This document shows, piece by piece, positions 1 through 6,710 of a stretch of 16,826 bases of DNA. Made by a program: the position numbers and the translations under genes. The stretch is from assembly GCA_038258185.1 (NCBI GenBank), contig JBBSQD010000133.1, positions 1 through 16,826 on the forward strand, given 5' to 3'. The notes under the pieces are model-generated. The model was not told where the DNA came from. It did no database searches and saw only the letters and a program-made list of their open reading frames with translations. Position 1 is the stretch's first letter. Every line of letters begins with the position of its first letter. This stretch comes from JAIOHN01 sp038258185 (GTDB taxonomy: Bacteria; Chloroflexota; Anaerolineae; Aggregatilineales; Phototrophicaceae).

Positions 1-2
1 AG

Positions 3-1202
3 TTAAAAGATGATTTTGTGGCGATGGGTTCGCCGGAAATGCGCTGGGGGCTCGAAACCGCGACTCTCACCCCCGGTGGCTGGGTGAAACGCTTCGATAC
101 CGGTCTTAAGACCAATGTGTGTACACGGGTTGGGCTGGAATGGGCTATTCGTCGCCGCCTGAGCGCCCGCGATAATGTCATTTTCCTGCAGGAGCGCCAG
201 ATCGCACAATTGCTGACCATCCCGGATCGCAGCCGCGTGACCGGTGTTCGCGTCGAGAATCGGCAGGGCGGGGACGAGCAGGAACTACTGGCTGATCTGG
301 TGGTGGATGCCAGCGGACGCGGCAGTAAAACCCCGGAATGGCTGGTGGAACTCGGTTATTCTGCACCGCAGGAAACCATCGTGAATGCGCATCTGGGCTA
401 TGCGACGCGCTGGTATAACATGCCGCCGAATGTCGATGTGGACTGGAAAGTGCTGCTGCTGAATGCGCGTCCCAAACTGGGGCTGAAACGCGCCGGGGCG
501 ATTTTTCAGGTAGAGGGGGATCGCTGGCTGACGATACTGGCCGGGACGAATTACGATTATCCCCCCACCGAAGAAGACGAATTTATGGCATTTGCCAAAA
601 GTCTGGCTTCACCGGCACTCTATGAAGCGCTGCAATATGCCGAGCCGATCTCCCCGATTTATGGCTATCGGCGCACCGAGAATGTGCGCCATCATTATGA
701 CAAGCTGGATCGTTTCCCGGACGGACTGGTGGTGATGGGGGATGCCTTCTGCGCGTTTAATCCGATTTACGGCCAGGGCATGACCGTGGCCTCGCTGGAT
801 GCTCAAACGCTGGATACACTGCTGGCCGAACGGCGCGGTAATCTGGCTGGATTACCCGCAGAAGCGCACAAGCGGCTTGCTCAAACGGTTGAAAATGCGT
901 GGCTGATGGCAACCGGTGAAGATCTGCGTTATCCCGAAACCGAAGGCACCCGCCCCGGCTGGCTGGATCGCGTCGTGCAGCGGTATCTTGATCTGGTGAT
1001 GCGAGCGCTCCCGCGTGATGAAGCCGCCGCGCTGGCTTTTATGCAGGCCATGAACCTGACCAAAGCCCCAGCGGAACTGCTGCATCCGCGTATTCTGTGG
1101 AAGGTGCTGCTGGATCGCTTGGTCAGCACACCGGACGATAATCTGAACGCGCCTGTGCTGCACGTGCGTGAGGCGCCACTGGCTGCTGAAGCCGGGGATT
1201 AG
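3..1202 (+). CDS. FAD-dependent oxidoreductase / aromatic-ring-hydroxylase-like monooxygenase, 5' truncated
   Basis: The frame is open to the left edge, so the gene starts outside the window; the GTG at 18 and ATG at 24 are internal. The visible 399 residues are the C-terminal part of a flavoprotein of the group that includes UbiH-like and p-hydroxybenzoate-hydroxylase-like enzymes. Two family motifs are clear: DASGRGS, encoded at about 309-329, which closes the FAD-binding fold, and GDAFCAFNPIYGQGM at 738-782, which holds the GD motif that contacts FAD ribityl and phosphate plus the NP..GQGM segment. The N-terminal GxGxxG dinucleotide motif is missing because of the window edge. The substrate cannot be read from sequence. 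The TAG stop lies 3 bases before the stop of the convergent methyltransferase gene, leaving no room for a separate terminator. Confidence 0.85.
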   Translation, partial: LKDDFVAMGSPEMRWGLETATLTPGGWVKRFDTGLKTNVCTRVGLEWAIRRRLSARDNVIFLQERQIAQLLTIPDRSRVTGVRVENRQGGDEQELLADLVVDASGRGSKTPEWLVELGYSAPQETIVNAHLGYATRWYNMPPNVDVDWKVLLLNARPKLGLKRAGAIFQVEGDRWLTILAGTNYDYPPTEEDEFMAFAKSLASPALYEALQYAEPISPIYGYRRTENVRHHYDKLDRFPDGLVVMGDAFCAFNPIYGQGMTVASLDAQTLDTLLAERRGNLAGLPAEAHKRLAQTVENAWLMATGEDLRYPETEGTRPGWLDRVVQRYLDLVMRALPRDEAAALAFMQAMNLTKAPAELLHPRILWKVLLDRLVSTPDDNLNAPVLHVREAPLAAEAGD

Positions 1203-1205
1203 ACT

Positions 1206-1844
1206 TTACACCACCGTATGGGCGAAGATATAGGCGCGGCGGGTCTGGACTTCTACTGCTTCGGGGTAAGGGTCACGCTCGATGACTTCATCCAGCACAA
1301 AACCCGCCTGTTGCAGCCAGCTTTTCATATCGGCAGTTTCGTAGAAGATAAAGTCGATTGAAACGGGTTGTCCCCACAATTCCTCGATATGGCGGATTTC
1401 CGTGCCGATGTGAAAGCTCAGCAGCAGCGTGCCCTGCGGCAGCAGAACACGCCGCATCTCCTGTAGCGCCTGCAGTACATTTTCCTGCGGAACATGGATG
1501 ATCGAGTAGAAGGCGGCAATCCCGCTGAATGCATGCTCCGGCACATTGACCATCGCCTGCATATCCCCCTGCTGGAAGGTAATGGTAGGGTTTAAGCGCT
1601 GTGCCTGGGCGACCATGCCGTCAGAGAGATCAATACCGGTCACAGCGCTGCCCCGCTGATGCAGGTAACGGGCGACATGTCCCGGCCCACAGCCCAGATC
1701 ACAGATTATGCCCTGACGCTCGGTTTTATCGACCAGCAAATCCAGCATTTTGCGGTCGAAAGGTTTATGCGCCAGTTCGTTGTAGAGATGCTTGGCATAG
1801 ACTTCGGCCAGTTTGTCGTAACCTGCCTGCGTGTCTGATGGCAT
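1206..1844 (-). CDS. Class I SAM-dependent methyltransferase
   Basis: This 212-residue protein has a Rossmann-type methyltransferase core. Motif I, CDLGCGPGHVA, is at residues 49-59; an acidic residue ending strand 2 (GIDLS, about 70-74) should bind the SAM ribose hydroxyls; and a QQGDM segment is near 91-95. The family is the broad Methyltransf_11/25 (UbiE-like) group, and the methyl acceptor cannot be predicted. The start is well supported: GGAGG sits 5 bases before the ATG and overlaps the last codons of the upstream Nudix gene, whose TGA lies 1 base away. This tight arrangement suggests co-transcription and coupled translation with the Nudix and phosphoesterase genes. No truncation or frameshift is visible. 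Confidence 0.88.
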   Translation of the reverse strand: MPSDTQAGYDKLAEVYAKHLYNELAHKPFDRKMLDLLVDKTERQGIICDLGCGPGHVARYLHQRGSAVTGIDLSDGMVAQAQRLNPTITFQQGDMQAMVNVPEHAFSGIAAFYSIIHVPQENVLQALQEMRRVLLPQGTLLLSFHIGTEIRHIEELWGQPVSIDFIFYETADMKSWLQQAGFVLDEVIERDPYPEAVEVQTRRAYIFAHTVV

Positions 1845-1845
1845 T

Positions 1846-2409
1846 TCACCCTCCTGAGTTTGACGCGCCGTTTTGTAACCACTGCCAGCCCATATAAATC
1901 CCGGCGACTGTGGCTACGGCATGGATTTCACCCGATGCGATCATGGCTAGGGCACGATCAATAGGAATGAGGCGAACGGTAATATCTTCGGTTTCGTCCA
2001 GATGCTGCTGGCCGGTGGGGTAAGCATCCAGCGCGCCATAGAGATAAATCGAATTCGTCATGCGTGATGGGCTTTGCGCCATCTTCCCCAGATAGTGATA
2101 GCTGGCCGCATCGTAGCCGGTTTCTTCCAGAAATTCCCGGCGCGATTCTATCAACGGATCGGCATCCGGGCTGTTGAATAATCCACCGGGGAGTTCCAAA
2201 ACGCGCTTGCCAATGGCATGCTTGTATTGCTCGGCCAGCACGACTTCGCGGTCAGGGGTTAAGGCAAACACGCTGCCGACTTCCTGTTCTTCCACGACGA
2301 CGTAATCCTCAACGATGCGGCCATCCGGTAATTCGCAGGTGTCGTGGCGGATTTTGACCCAGGCGTTTTGCAGCGGATAGGTGGATGTGCGGATTTGCCA
2401 TTCGCTCAT
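1846..2409 (-). CDS. Nudix hydrolase, ADP-ribose pyrophosphatase-like
   Basis: The 187-residue protein resembles ADP-sugar pyrophosphatases (NudF-like), which cleave ADP-ribose or related nucleotide diphosphates with Mg2+. The strongest evidence is ELPGG at 72-76 followed by RREFLEETGY at 90-99, which carries the REUXEEXGU core of the Nudix box and its metal-binding glutamates. The spacing between the glycine and the RE pair is one residue longer than the consensus GX5EX7RE, and the first consensus glutamate falls among D82, A83 and D84. The C-terminal half (about 105-187) has the ADPRase-like pattern of small strands and an acidic stretch. The ATG overlaps the TGA of the upstream metallophosphoesterase gene by the usual ATGA, indicating an operon. 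Substrate specificity is inferred. Confidence 0.87.
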   Translation of the reverse strand: MSEWQIRTSTYPLQNAWVKIRHDTCELPDGRIVEDYVVVEEQEVGSVFALTPDREVVLAEQYKHAIGKRVLELPGGLFNSPDADPLIESRREFLEETGYDAASYHYLGKMAQSPSRMTNSIYLYGALDAYPTGQQHLDETEDITVRLIPIDRALAMIASGEIHAVATVAGIYMGWQWLQNGASNSGG

Positions 2410-3239
2410 GACACGGCCTCCAGCATAAACACGGTGATTTCCGGGCGGGCCCCCAGACGTAAGTAAGGCCGGATCATCCCCAGGCCGCGATTGGTGTACT
2501 GCATCATTTTGCCGACCTGATACTGGCCGGAAGGGTAGCGCTGGCCGTGGTCTGGCCGGACAGGAATGCCGATCAGCGGCAGGTGAATTTGACCGCCATG
2601 TGTGTGGCCGGAAATTTGCAGGCCGAAGCGTTCCGTCGGCGCGCTGACATCGGCAAAGTCGGGTTCATGCGCCAGCAGCAAGGCCGCGCCTTCAGCTGGC
2701 AGCGCATCCAGCACCGCGTCCAGACAGTCCTGCCGCAACGTGAGGCTGTCCACGCCAGCGATATGCAGTTGAGCATCCCCCCGGCGCAGGGTGTGGACAC
2801 GGTTGTTCAGCTCGATCACGCCGCTGGCATTCAACACGCGGCGGATAGCATTGGCGTTAAAGCGATAATCGTGATTGCCCAACACGCCGACTTTAACATC
2901 CAGCGGATGCAGGGCGCTTAACGGTTCGATCAGATCATCAGCGTTAAAAATGGCTTTGCGGTCGACAAAATCGCCAGTGATAGCGATGGCATCCGGGCGC
3001 AGGTCGTTAATCAGGTCAACCGTACTCTGCAAACGGGCGCGATTCATCCAGCTTCCCATGTGAATATCGGCAATCTGTACCACGCGATAATCATGGAAAG
3101 CCGGGTCTAATCCCACCAGCGGTACACGTATATAGCGCACATGAACCCACGCGGGTTCGATCAAACGGGCATAGGCTAACGTGCCGAATGCACTCAGCCC
3201 CAGCGTACCCATCACTAATTTTTTCCAGGAAACCGCCAT
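2406..3239 (-). CDS. Membrane-anchored metallophosphoesterase, YkuE/YaeI-like
   Basis: This is a calcineurin-like phosphoesterase of 277 residues. The dimetal site motifs appear in order: DIH at 58-60, GDFVD at 89-93, GNHDY at 121-125, HEPD at 191-194 and GHTHGG at 211-216. Residues 6-24 form a hydrophobic N-terminal segment after two lysines, so the enzyme is probably anchored with its domain outside the cytoplasm. Related proteins act on phospholipid or UDP-linked lipid substrates, but the substrate here is unknown. The frame extends upstream to a TTG at 3290; I chose the ATG at 3239 because it places the signal anchor at the N-terminus, has AGG about 8 bases upstream and matches family length. 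Its stop overlaps the Nudix start (ATGA). Confidence 0.87.
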   Translation of the reverse strand: MAVSWKKLVMGTLGLSAFGTLAYARLIEPAWVHVRYIRVPLVGLDPAFHDYRVVQIADIHMGSWMNRARLQSTVDLINDLRPDAIAITGDFVDRKAIFNADDLIEPLSALHPLDVKVGVLGNHDYRFNANAIRRVLNASGVIELNNRVHTLRRGDAQLHIAGVDSLTLRQDCLDAVLDALPAEGAALLLAHEPDFADVSAPTERFGLQISGHTHGGQIHLPLIGIPVRPDHGQRYPSGQYQVGKMMQYTNRGLGMIRPYLRLGARPEITVFMLEAVS

Positions 3240-3400
3240 ATAAACCTGCCTGATTTTTCCATGCATAAAAGCCTGAACAGGATACCACAAACTTATGCGA
3301 ATGGGGGGAGTCGGTATGAGTCATGCATCGGCATGATGTTAACCTTCACAAGCGGTTTTATTGAGGTAAAGTCATCAAAGAGGCGCATACTATATGCACT

Positions 3401-3802
3401 TTATGCGTCCGGTTCTACTGTGACTTTAACGACCTGCCCCGGCTGAATCGTCTCTAACGTCGCCCGTACATTAGACATCAGAGGTAAGAGTGTTTCCAAC
3501 GTATTGTTGACCGCCGAAAGCACTATAAACGCCACTGGCTGATTGATGAGATGCTGTTGATCTTCCAGATTATTGTCAATGGTTATGAAAACATCAAATA
3601 CATTTGTCATCAATCGCAGTAGTTCGCCGTTTTTCCTGCCCGCCCAACCGGCTTCTGGCACGGTTTTGACTTCGTGATCGGGTAGTTCATTTTTGAGCCT
3701 GCGTGGCAGGCATTCATCAACGAGGATCTTCGTGCGCCGCCATTGCTCCGGCCTCTTGCAGGAAGTGGATGATTTGCTCGCGCGTGACCGTGGGGAAATC
3801 AT
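3401..3802 (-). CDS. DUF5615 PIN-like protein, putative toxin of a DUF433/DUF5615 pair
   Basis: The conserved domain begins KILVDECLPRRL and includes FDVFITIDNNLEDQQ, the pattern of DUF5615 proteins. These are PIN-like predicted ribonucleases usually paired with DUF433 antitoxins; the Asp-Glu of VDE and the Asp of TID are the expected acidic site residues. The start is a real problem. Homologues normally begin right at the KILVDE segment, but here the codon in that position (3731-3733) is ACG, with no ATG, GTG or TTG nearby in frame. I annotate the first upstream in-frame ATG (3802), which gives 134 residues with an unrelated basic 24-residue leader out of frame over the antitoxin gene. An ACG start (110 residues) or an inactivated gene are the alternatives. 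The domain itself is intact. Confidence 0.7.
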   Translation of the reverse strand: MISPRSRASKSSTSCKRPEQWRRTKILVDECLPRRLKNELPDHEVKTVPEAGWAGRKNGELLRLMTNVFDVFITIDNNLEDQQHLINQPVAFIVLSAVNNTLETLLPLMSNVRATLETIQPGQVVKVTVEPDA

Positions 3803-3932
3803 CCAGGAATGCGTCAATGGTTGCACCTGTTGTTAGATAATCAATCAAATTCTTCACGGGAACCCGCGTACCGCGAAAAACAGGTACACCACTGAGAATC
3901 TCTGGGTCTTTGATAATGACTGATTGGGCCAT
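3717..3932 (-). CDS. DUF433 domain protein, putative antitoxin
   Basis: This 71-residue protein matches DUF433 nearly end to end. It starts MAQSVIIKDPEILSG, continues with the hallmark GVPVFRGTRVPVKNL and ends with an acidic helix segment containing FPTVTREQIIHFL. DUF433 proteins carry a small winged-helix-like DNA-binding fold and are usually encoded just before a DUF5615 PIN-like gene, acting as antitoxin and autorepressor. I chose the ATG at 3932 because a perfect GGAGGT lies 6 bases upstream; the ATG at 3950 has no ribosome site and would itself contain that sequence. The stop overlaps the start of the DUF5615 homology by about 17 bases. The pair looks richer in A and T than its neighbours, fitting a mobile accessory module. 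Confidence 0.85.
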   Translation of the reverse strand: MAQSVIIKDPEILSGVPVFRGTRVPVKNLIDYLTTGATIDAFLDDFPTVTREQIIHFLQEAGAMAAHEDPR

Positions 3933-3938
3933 TGTGTG

Positions 3939-3944
3939 ACCTCC
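3939..3944 (-). promoter_or_regulatory. Ribosome binding site deciding the DUF433 start
   Basis: GGAGGT on the minus strand lies 6 bases before the ATG at 3930-3932 and inside the reading frame of the alternative ATG at 3950. This favours the shorter 71-residue protein. Confidence 0.75.
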
Positions 3945-3958
3945 GTTCATTTTCTATC

Positions 3959-3964
3959 ATTGTA
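3959..3964 (-). promoter_or_regulatory. Possible -10 box of the DUF433/DUF5615 pair
   Basis: TACAAT on the minus strand would start transcription near 3952, giving a leader of about 20 bases that contains the strong ribosome site. It lies between the stop of thpR and the antitoxin gene. No good -35 is seen 16-18 bases upstream, so the promoter would be weak or regulated, and the pair could also be read from thpR. Confidence 0.3.
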
Positions 3965-3967
3965 GCA

Positions 3968-4534
3968 TTATTTGCGGTCAGGATGCGCCACGGATGAATC
4001 GGCCAGCGGATAACTGGCCAGAATCGTGTACTGTGGCCCCTTGGGTGTAAGCTGGCTGGAATAGAGTTGGAAGGCATTGACCGTGAACGGAGACAGATGC
4101 AGGTCTTGCTGCTGCTCTAAAAACTGATCGACTTCAGATAAGGGTTTGCGGGTTTTGAATCGCGCCAGAGTGATGTGCGGGGCAAAGGGGCGATCTTCCG
4201 CTTTAAATCCGGCTTCGATCAGTGCGCGTGTCCCCTGTGCCTGAAACTGATCCAGCGCGGGTTGTGGCCGGATACCGACCCACAACACCCGTGGCGCTTT
4301 AAGCTTGTCTTCCGGAAAGCTGCCGACTCCGGCCAGATTCAGCGGGAAAGGCGCGGCCTTAATCCGTGACAGCGCCATTCTGGCAGCATCCTCACGTTCG
4401 GTTTCGCCGATGAAAAACAGCGTGAGATGCATCTGCTGGCGGTTGACCCAGCGCGCGGTGGGCAGATTGGTTTTGAGCGCGGCGAGTTGATCTTTGATTC
4501 CGTTGGGGAAATTAATAGCGACAAACAGGCGCAT
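3968..4534 (-). CDS. thpR: RNA 2',3'-cyclic phosphodiesterase (LigT family)
   Basis: The 188-residue protein has the two catalytic HxTx motifs of the 2H phosphoesterase superfamily: HLTL at 36-39 and HITL at 120-123, at the spacing typical of LigT/ThpR. The N-terminus MRLFVAINFP and the RWVNRQQMHLTLFFIG segment are highly characteristic. The enzyme opens 2',3'-cyclic phosphate ends of RNA to 2'-phosphates; some members also ligate tRNA halves in vitro. Length is normal and the protein should be cytosolic. It is encoded 12 bases downstream of the Hcp-family gene and may be co-transcribed with it. Whether its RNA-end activity has any link to the adjacent PIN-like RNase gene is speculation from proximity only. 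Confidence 0.93.
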   Translation of the reverse strand: MRLFVAINFPNGIKDQLAALKTNLPTARWVNRQQMHLTLFFIGETEREDAARMALSRIKAAPFPLNLAGVGSFPEDKLKAPRVLWVGIRPQPALDQFQAQGTRALIEAGFKAEDRPFAPHITLARFKTRKPLSEVDQFLEQQQDLHLSPFTVNAFQLYSSQLTPKGPQYTILASYPLADSSVAHPDRK

Positions 4535-4546
4535 AAGCTTGAGCAG

Positions 4547-5071
4547 TTACCCTTCGAATTTGGCTGAATTAGTGATCTGATTCCAGGTGGCGACATACGG
4601 CTGATCCAGCTTGCCGGTTTTATCTGCGGGGCGATAAGCTGTCTCAATCGCGCCATAGGCCAGTGTCCATGACTCCTGCGGATTGCCATGATCACCGATA
4701 CCACCGCTTAACTGAAAACTATCAATCAGCACCGTGCGTAATTTAATGGTGTAAAAGGCGTCGTCCGGCTTCTCGGATTTTTCACCGCTGTGATTCACTT
4801 CCAGCGTGACTTCTTCCAGATGCAGCCCCATGCACAGGCTGGTATACAGGAAACTTGATTCCGGGCTGACATCTTTTGCGATGGCGAGTGAACTGAAATT
4901 CACTTTTCCAGCGCCTGCGCCACCACCGGCATGGCTGCCAAAACTTACTGAACTGGCTGCACCCAGCGTAAATGAGTCGATACTGAACGTGATTTTTCCA
5001 TTCACAATCAGTCGCTTATCGACATGAGAAGCTGGCGCGGTGATGTGCATCAAGATTGAAACAGCCATCAT
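4547..5071 (-). CDS. Hcp-family (type VI tube-like) protein, orphan
   Basis: The 174-residue protein resembles the Hcp1 family. It has an early beta segment ending IDSFTLGAAS (31-40), a glycine-rich loop (44-55), then KVNFSSLAIAKDVSPESSFL, where the KD..SP..L pattern is a family hallmark. Also present are GLHLEEVTLEV (82-92), YTIKLRTVLIDSFQLSGG (107-124) and ESWTLAYGAIETAYRP (133-148). Hcp proteins form hexameric rings that stack into the type VI secretion tube or act as secreted carriers; here no VipA/B, VgrG, ClpV or baseplate gene is in view. There is no signal peptide or membrane segment. AGGAG lies 5 bases before the first ATG and 8 before the second, so either Met may be used. Confidence 0.75.
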   Translation of the reverse strand: MMAVSILMHITAPASHVDKRLIVNGKITFSIDSFTLGAASSVSFGSHAGGGAGAGKVNFSSLAIAKDVSPESSFLYTSLCMGLHLEEVTLEVNHSGEKSEKPDDAFYTIKLRTVLIDSFQLSGGIGDHGNPQESWTLAYGAIETAYRPADKTGKLDQPYVATWNQITNSAKFEG

Positions 5072-5139
5072 GAAATCTCCTGAAATCTGCGAATGCCTGA
5101 ACGGATTGGAGCGAGGTGCTACAACAGCGTCTGCCCCTG

Positions 5140-5145
5140 AGTATA
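5140..5145 (-). promoter_or_regulatory. Possible -10 box of the hcp-like gene
   Basis: TATACT on the minus strand lies in the 95-base gap between the DtxR-family gene and the hcp-like gene, about 70 bases before the latter's start. The -35 is poor, so this is only a candidate for separate transcription. Confidence 0.25.
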
Positions 5146-5166
5146 CGTCAGATCAGGGTTAATTGC

Positions 5167-5841
5167 TCAGGAAACAATCAGGACTTTGATTTGTTCAGCG
5201 AGGTTGTGGCCGATAATGCGGTATTCTTCGGCGAGGCGCAGTTGAATCGGGCCGTTGAACGGGGCCATATGCAGCACTTCGAGCTGCTTACCGGGCATCA
5301 GATCGAGCGCGGTCAGGTATTCCAGCCGATCCGGCTCGCGGGTCAGCACACGGGTGATCTGCACCGTTTTGCCTTCGACTTCTGGCGCGGATAAAAAGTA
5401 ATCGTCAATGACTTCGACGGTACCCTCAGCGCTGGGGATGGGTTCGCCATGTGGGCAGTAAGTCGGATTTCCGGCCATGCTGGCCATCCGCTCTGTGACG
5501 ACACCACTCAGGGCGCTGCTCATGTGTTTGGCTTCTTCGTGGACTTCGTGCCAGCCAAAGCCCATCACTGTCACCAGAAAAGACTCGGCGATGCGGTGAC
5601 GGCGCAGTTCTTTCAGGGCTTCCAGTTTACCAGCATCGGTCAGCCGGATGCCCTGATAAGGTTCATGTTCTAACAGGCCGATCTCGCGCAGACGTGTCAC
5701 CATGCGGTTGACAGCCGGTGCGGTAACATTCAGCATATCCGCCAGAGTCGACGTGCTGACGTACTGATCGCTGTTGTGATCCGCCAGCCGATAAACTTCG
5801 GCCAGATAATCACGCATAGTGGTGCTGATTTCGTCGCTCAT
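5167..5841 (-). CDS. DtxR/MntR-family transcriptional regulator with altered metal site
   Basis: The 224-residue protein has the three parts of a long DtxR-family regulator: a winged helix-turn-helix (about 5-70, including VSTSTLADMLNVTAPAVNRM), a dimerisation/metal domain (about 72-145, with the marker GNPTYCPHGEPIP at 124-136) and a C-terminal FeoA/SH3-like domain (about 155-224). Such proteins repress or activate metal-transport genes when loaded with Mn2+ or Fe2+. Asp11, His82, Glu86 and His101 align with known ligands. The segment equal to VHDEACRWEH in DtxR reads VHEEAKHMSS here, replacing the usual Cys/Glu, Glu and His ligands with Lys105, Ser108 and Ser109. Metal response may therefore be changed or lost. 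It is 9 bases downstream of the phosphoesterase gene. No transporter is in view. Confidence 0.87.
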   Translation of the reverse strand: MSDEISTTMRDYLAEVYRLADHNSDQYVSTSTLADMLNVTAPAVNRMVTRLREIGLLEHEPYQGIRLTDAGKLEALKELRRHRIAESFLVTVMGFGWHEVHEEAKHMSSALSGVVTERMASMAGNPTYCPHGEPIPSAEGTVEVIDDYFLSAPEVEGKTVQITRVLTREPDRLEYLTALDLMPGKQLEVLHMAPFNGPIQLRLAEEYRIIGHNLAEQIKVLIVS

Positions 5842-5850
5842 AGGAGCCTT

Positions 5851-6582
5851 TTACCAGCCGTGTTCGAGGCGTGTAACCAGACGTTCCGGCAAATCATGAT
5901 TGCGCATCCGGCGTTGCACGGCGGGGATGTCATAGGGCACGCGACGTGCTTCCCAGACATTGGCTTCGACATCCAGAATAGCATAGGCTGCCTGTGGATT
6001 CTGGTCACGCGGCTGGCCGACACTGCCGGGGTTAATGATCTGGCGATGACCGTTAAGCTGGCGCTGCTGGCGGTAAGCCGGCATGACAGCCTCGGTATCC
6101 CCATTGTCATTGGTCTGTTCGTAAATCACCGGCTGATGCGTATGACCCACCAGACAGTAAGGGGTTTCAAAATGCGGGAAATTCAACGCCGCGATCAGGG
6201 GTTCAAGGATATATTCCCAGACAGGTTCGCGCGGGCTGCCATGTGCCAGCGTATACTGCCCGATGACAAACGTCGTGGGTAAATCTTCGAGATAGGCGGT
6301 GTTTTCCGCTGTGAGTGTATCCCGCGTCCAGGTGACAGCTTTACGGGCATCGGGATTAAAGGTGCGAATATCCAGACGGCCCAGTGCAGCCCAGTCATGG
6401 TTGCCTGCCAGACAGAGATGCGGCAGGGTGCGCAGCGTCTCCACACATTCATTAGGGTCAGGGCCATAACCAACCACATCACCGAGACACCAGACATATT
6501 CCCACTGGTTTTTGGCATCTTCCATTACTGCTTCAAAGGCGGTAAGGTTGGCATGAATATCAGAGATAACGAGCACACGCAT
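5851..6582 (-). CDS. Soluble metallophosphoesterase, YfcE/MJ0936-like
   Basis: The 243-residue cytosolic phosphoesterase has all metal-site motifs: SDIHAN at 7-12, GDVVGYGPDP at 34-43, GNHDW at 60-64, HGSP at 114-117 and GHTHQP at 146-151, followed by NPGSVGQPRD. The GDVVGYGPDP version and the compact size place it with phosphodiesterases of the YfcE/MJ0936 group, distinct from the membrane-anchored enzyme encoded at 2406-3239. The physiological substrate is not known from sequence. It is first in a two-gene unit with the DtxR-family regulator (9-base gap), transcribed leftward from the divergent region at 6583-6710. Confidence 0.9.
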   Translation of the reverse strand: MRVLVISDIHANLTAFEAVMEDAKNQWEYVWCLGDVVGYGPDPNECVETLRTLPHLCLAGNHDWAALGRLDIRTFNPDARKAVTWTRDTLTAENTAYLEDLPTTFVIGQYTLAHGSPREPVWEYILEPLIAALNFPHFETPYCLVGHTHQPVIYEQTNDNGDTEAVMPAYRQQRQLNGHRQIINPGSVGQPRDQNPQAAYAILDVEANVWEARRVPYDIPAVQRRMRNHDLPERLVTRLEHGW

Positions 6583-6710
6583 GGGCGAGAACCTGTTTTA
6601 AAAAGACGAAAACGGATGATATATACTTTGCATATTACCATGCTTTGCAGGTGTGTGCGAGTAAGATTAGTGGATGATATATGAATTTTGAATGAATGTC
6701 AGGAGAAGTT
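6583..6710. promoter_or_regulatory. Divergent control region with two pairs of direct repeats
   Basis: This AT-rich gap separates the leftward phosphoesterase-regulator unit from the rightward lipoprotein gene and must hold promoters for both. GGATGATATAT occurs at 6614-6624 and 6672-6682, and CTTTGCA at 6626-6632 and 6643-6649, all on the plus strand. TATATA on the minus strand near 6619-6624 could serve as a -10 for the leftward unit. No convincing -35/-10 pair is seen in either direction, and nothing resembles the known DtxR or MntR operators. Confidence 0.4.

Noticed and set aside
3365..3412. Terminator after the DUF5615 gene from GGCGCATA/TATGCGTCC
   Set aside because: The repeat has a bulge, a competing GCATA/TATGC pairing and no T run, and part of it lies in the coding region, so I do not call it.
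3401..4534. A functional RNA-repair and RNase system formed by thpR and the DUF433/DUF5615 pair
   Set aside because: The only support is proximity. ThpR is widespread as a stand-alone gene, and the pair has its own ribosome site and a promoter-like -10 box.
5776..6282. A 168-codon plus-strand frame across the regulator and phosphoesterase genes
   Set aside because: It is antisense to two convincing genes and shows no protein family pattern.
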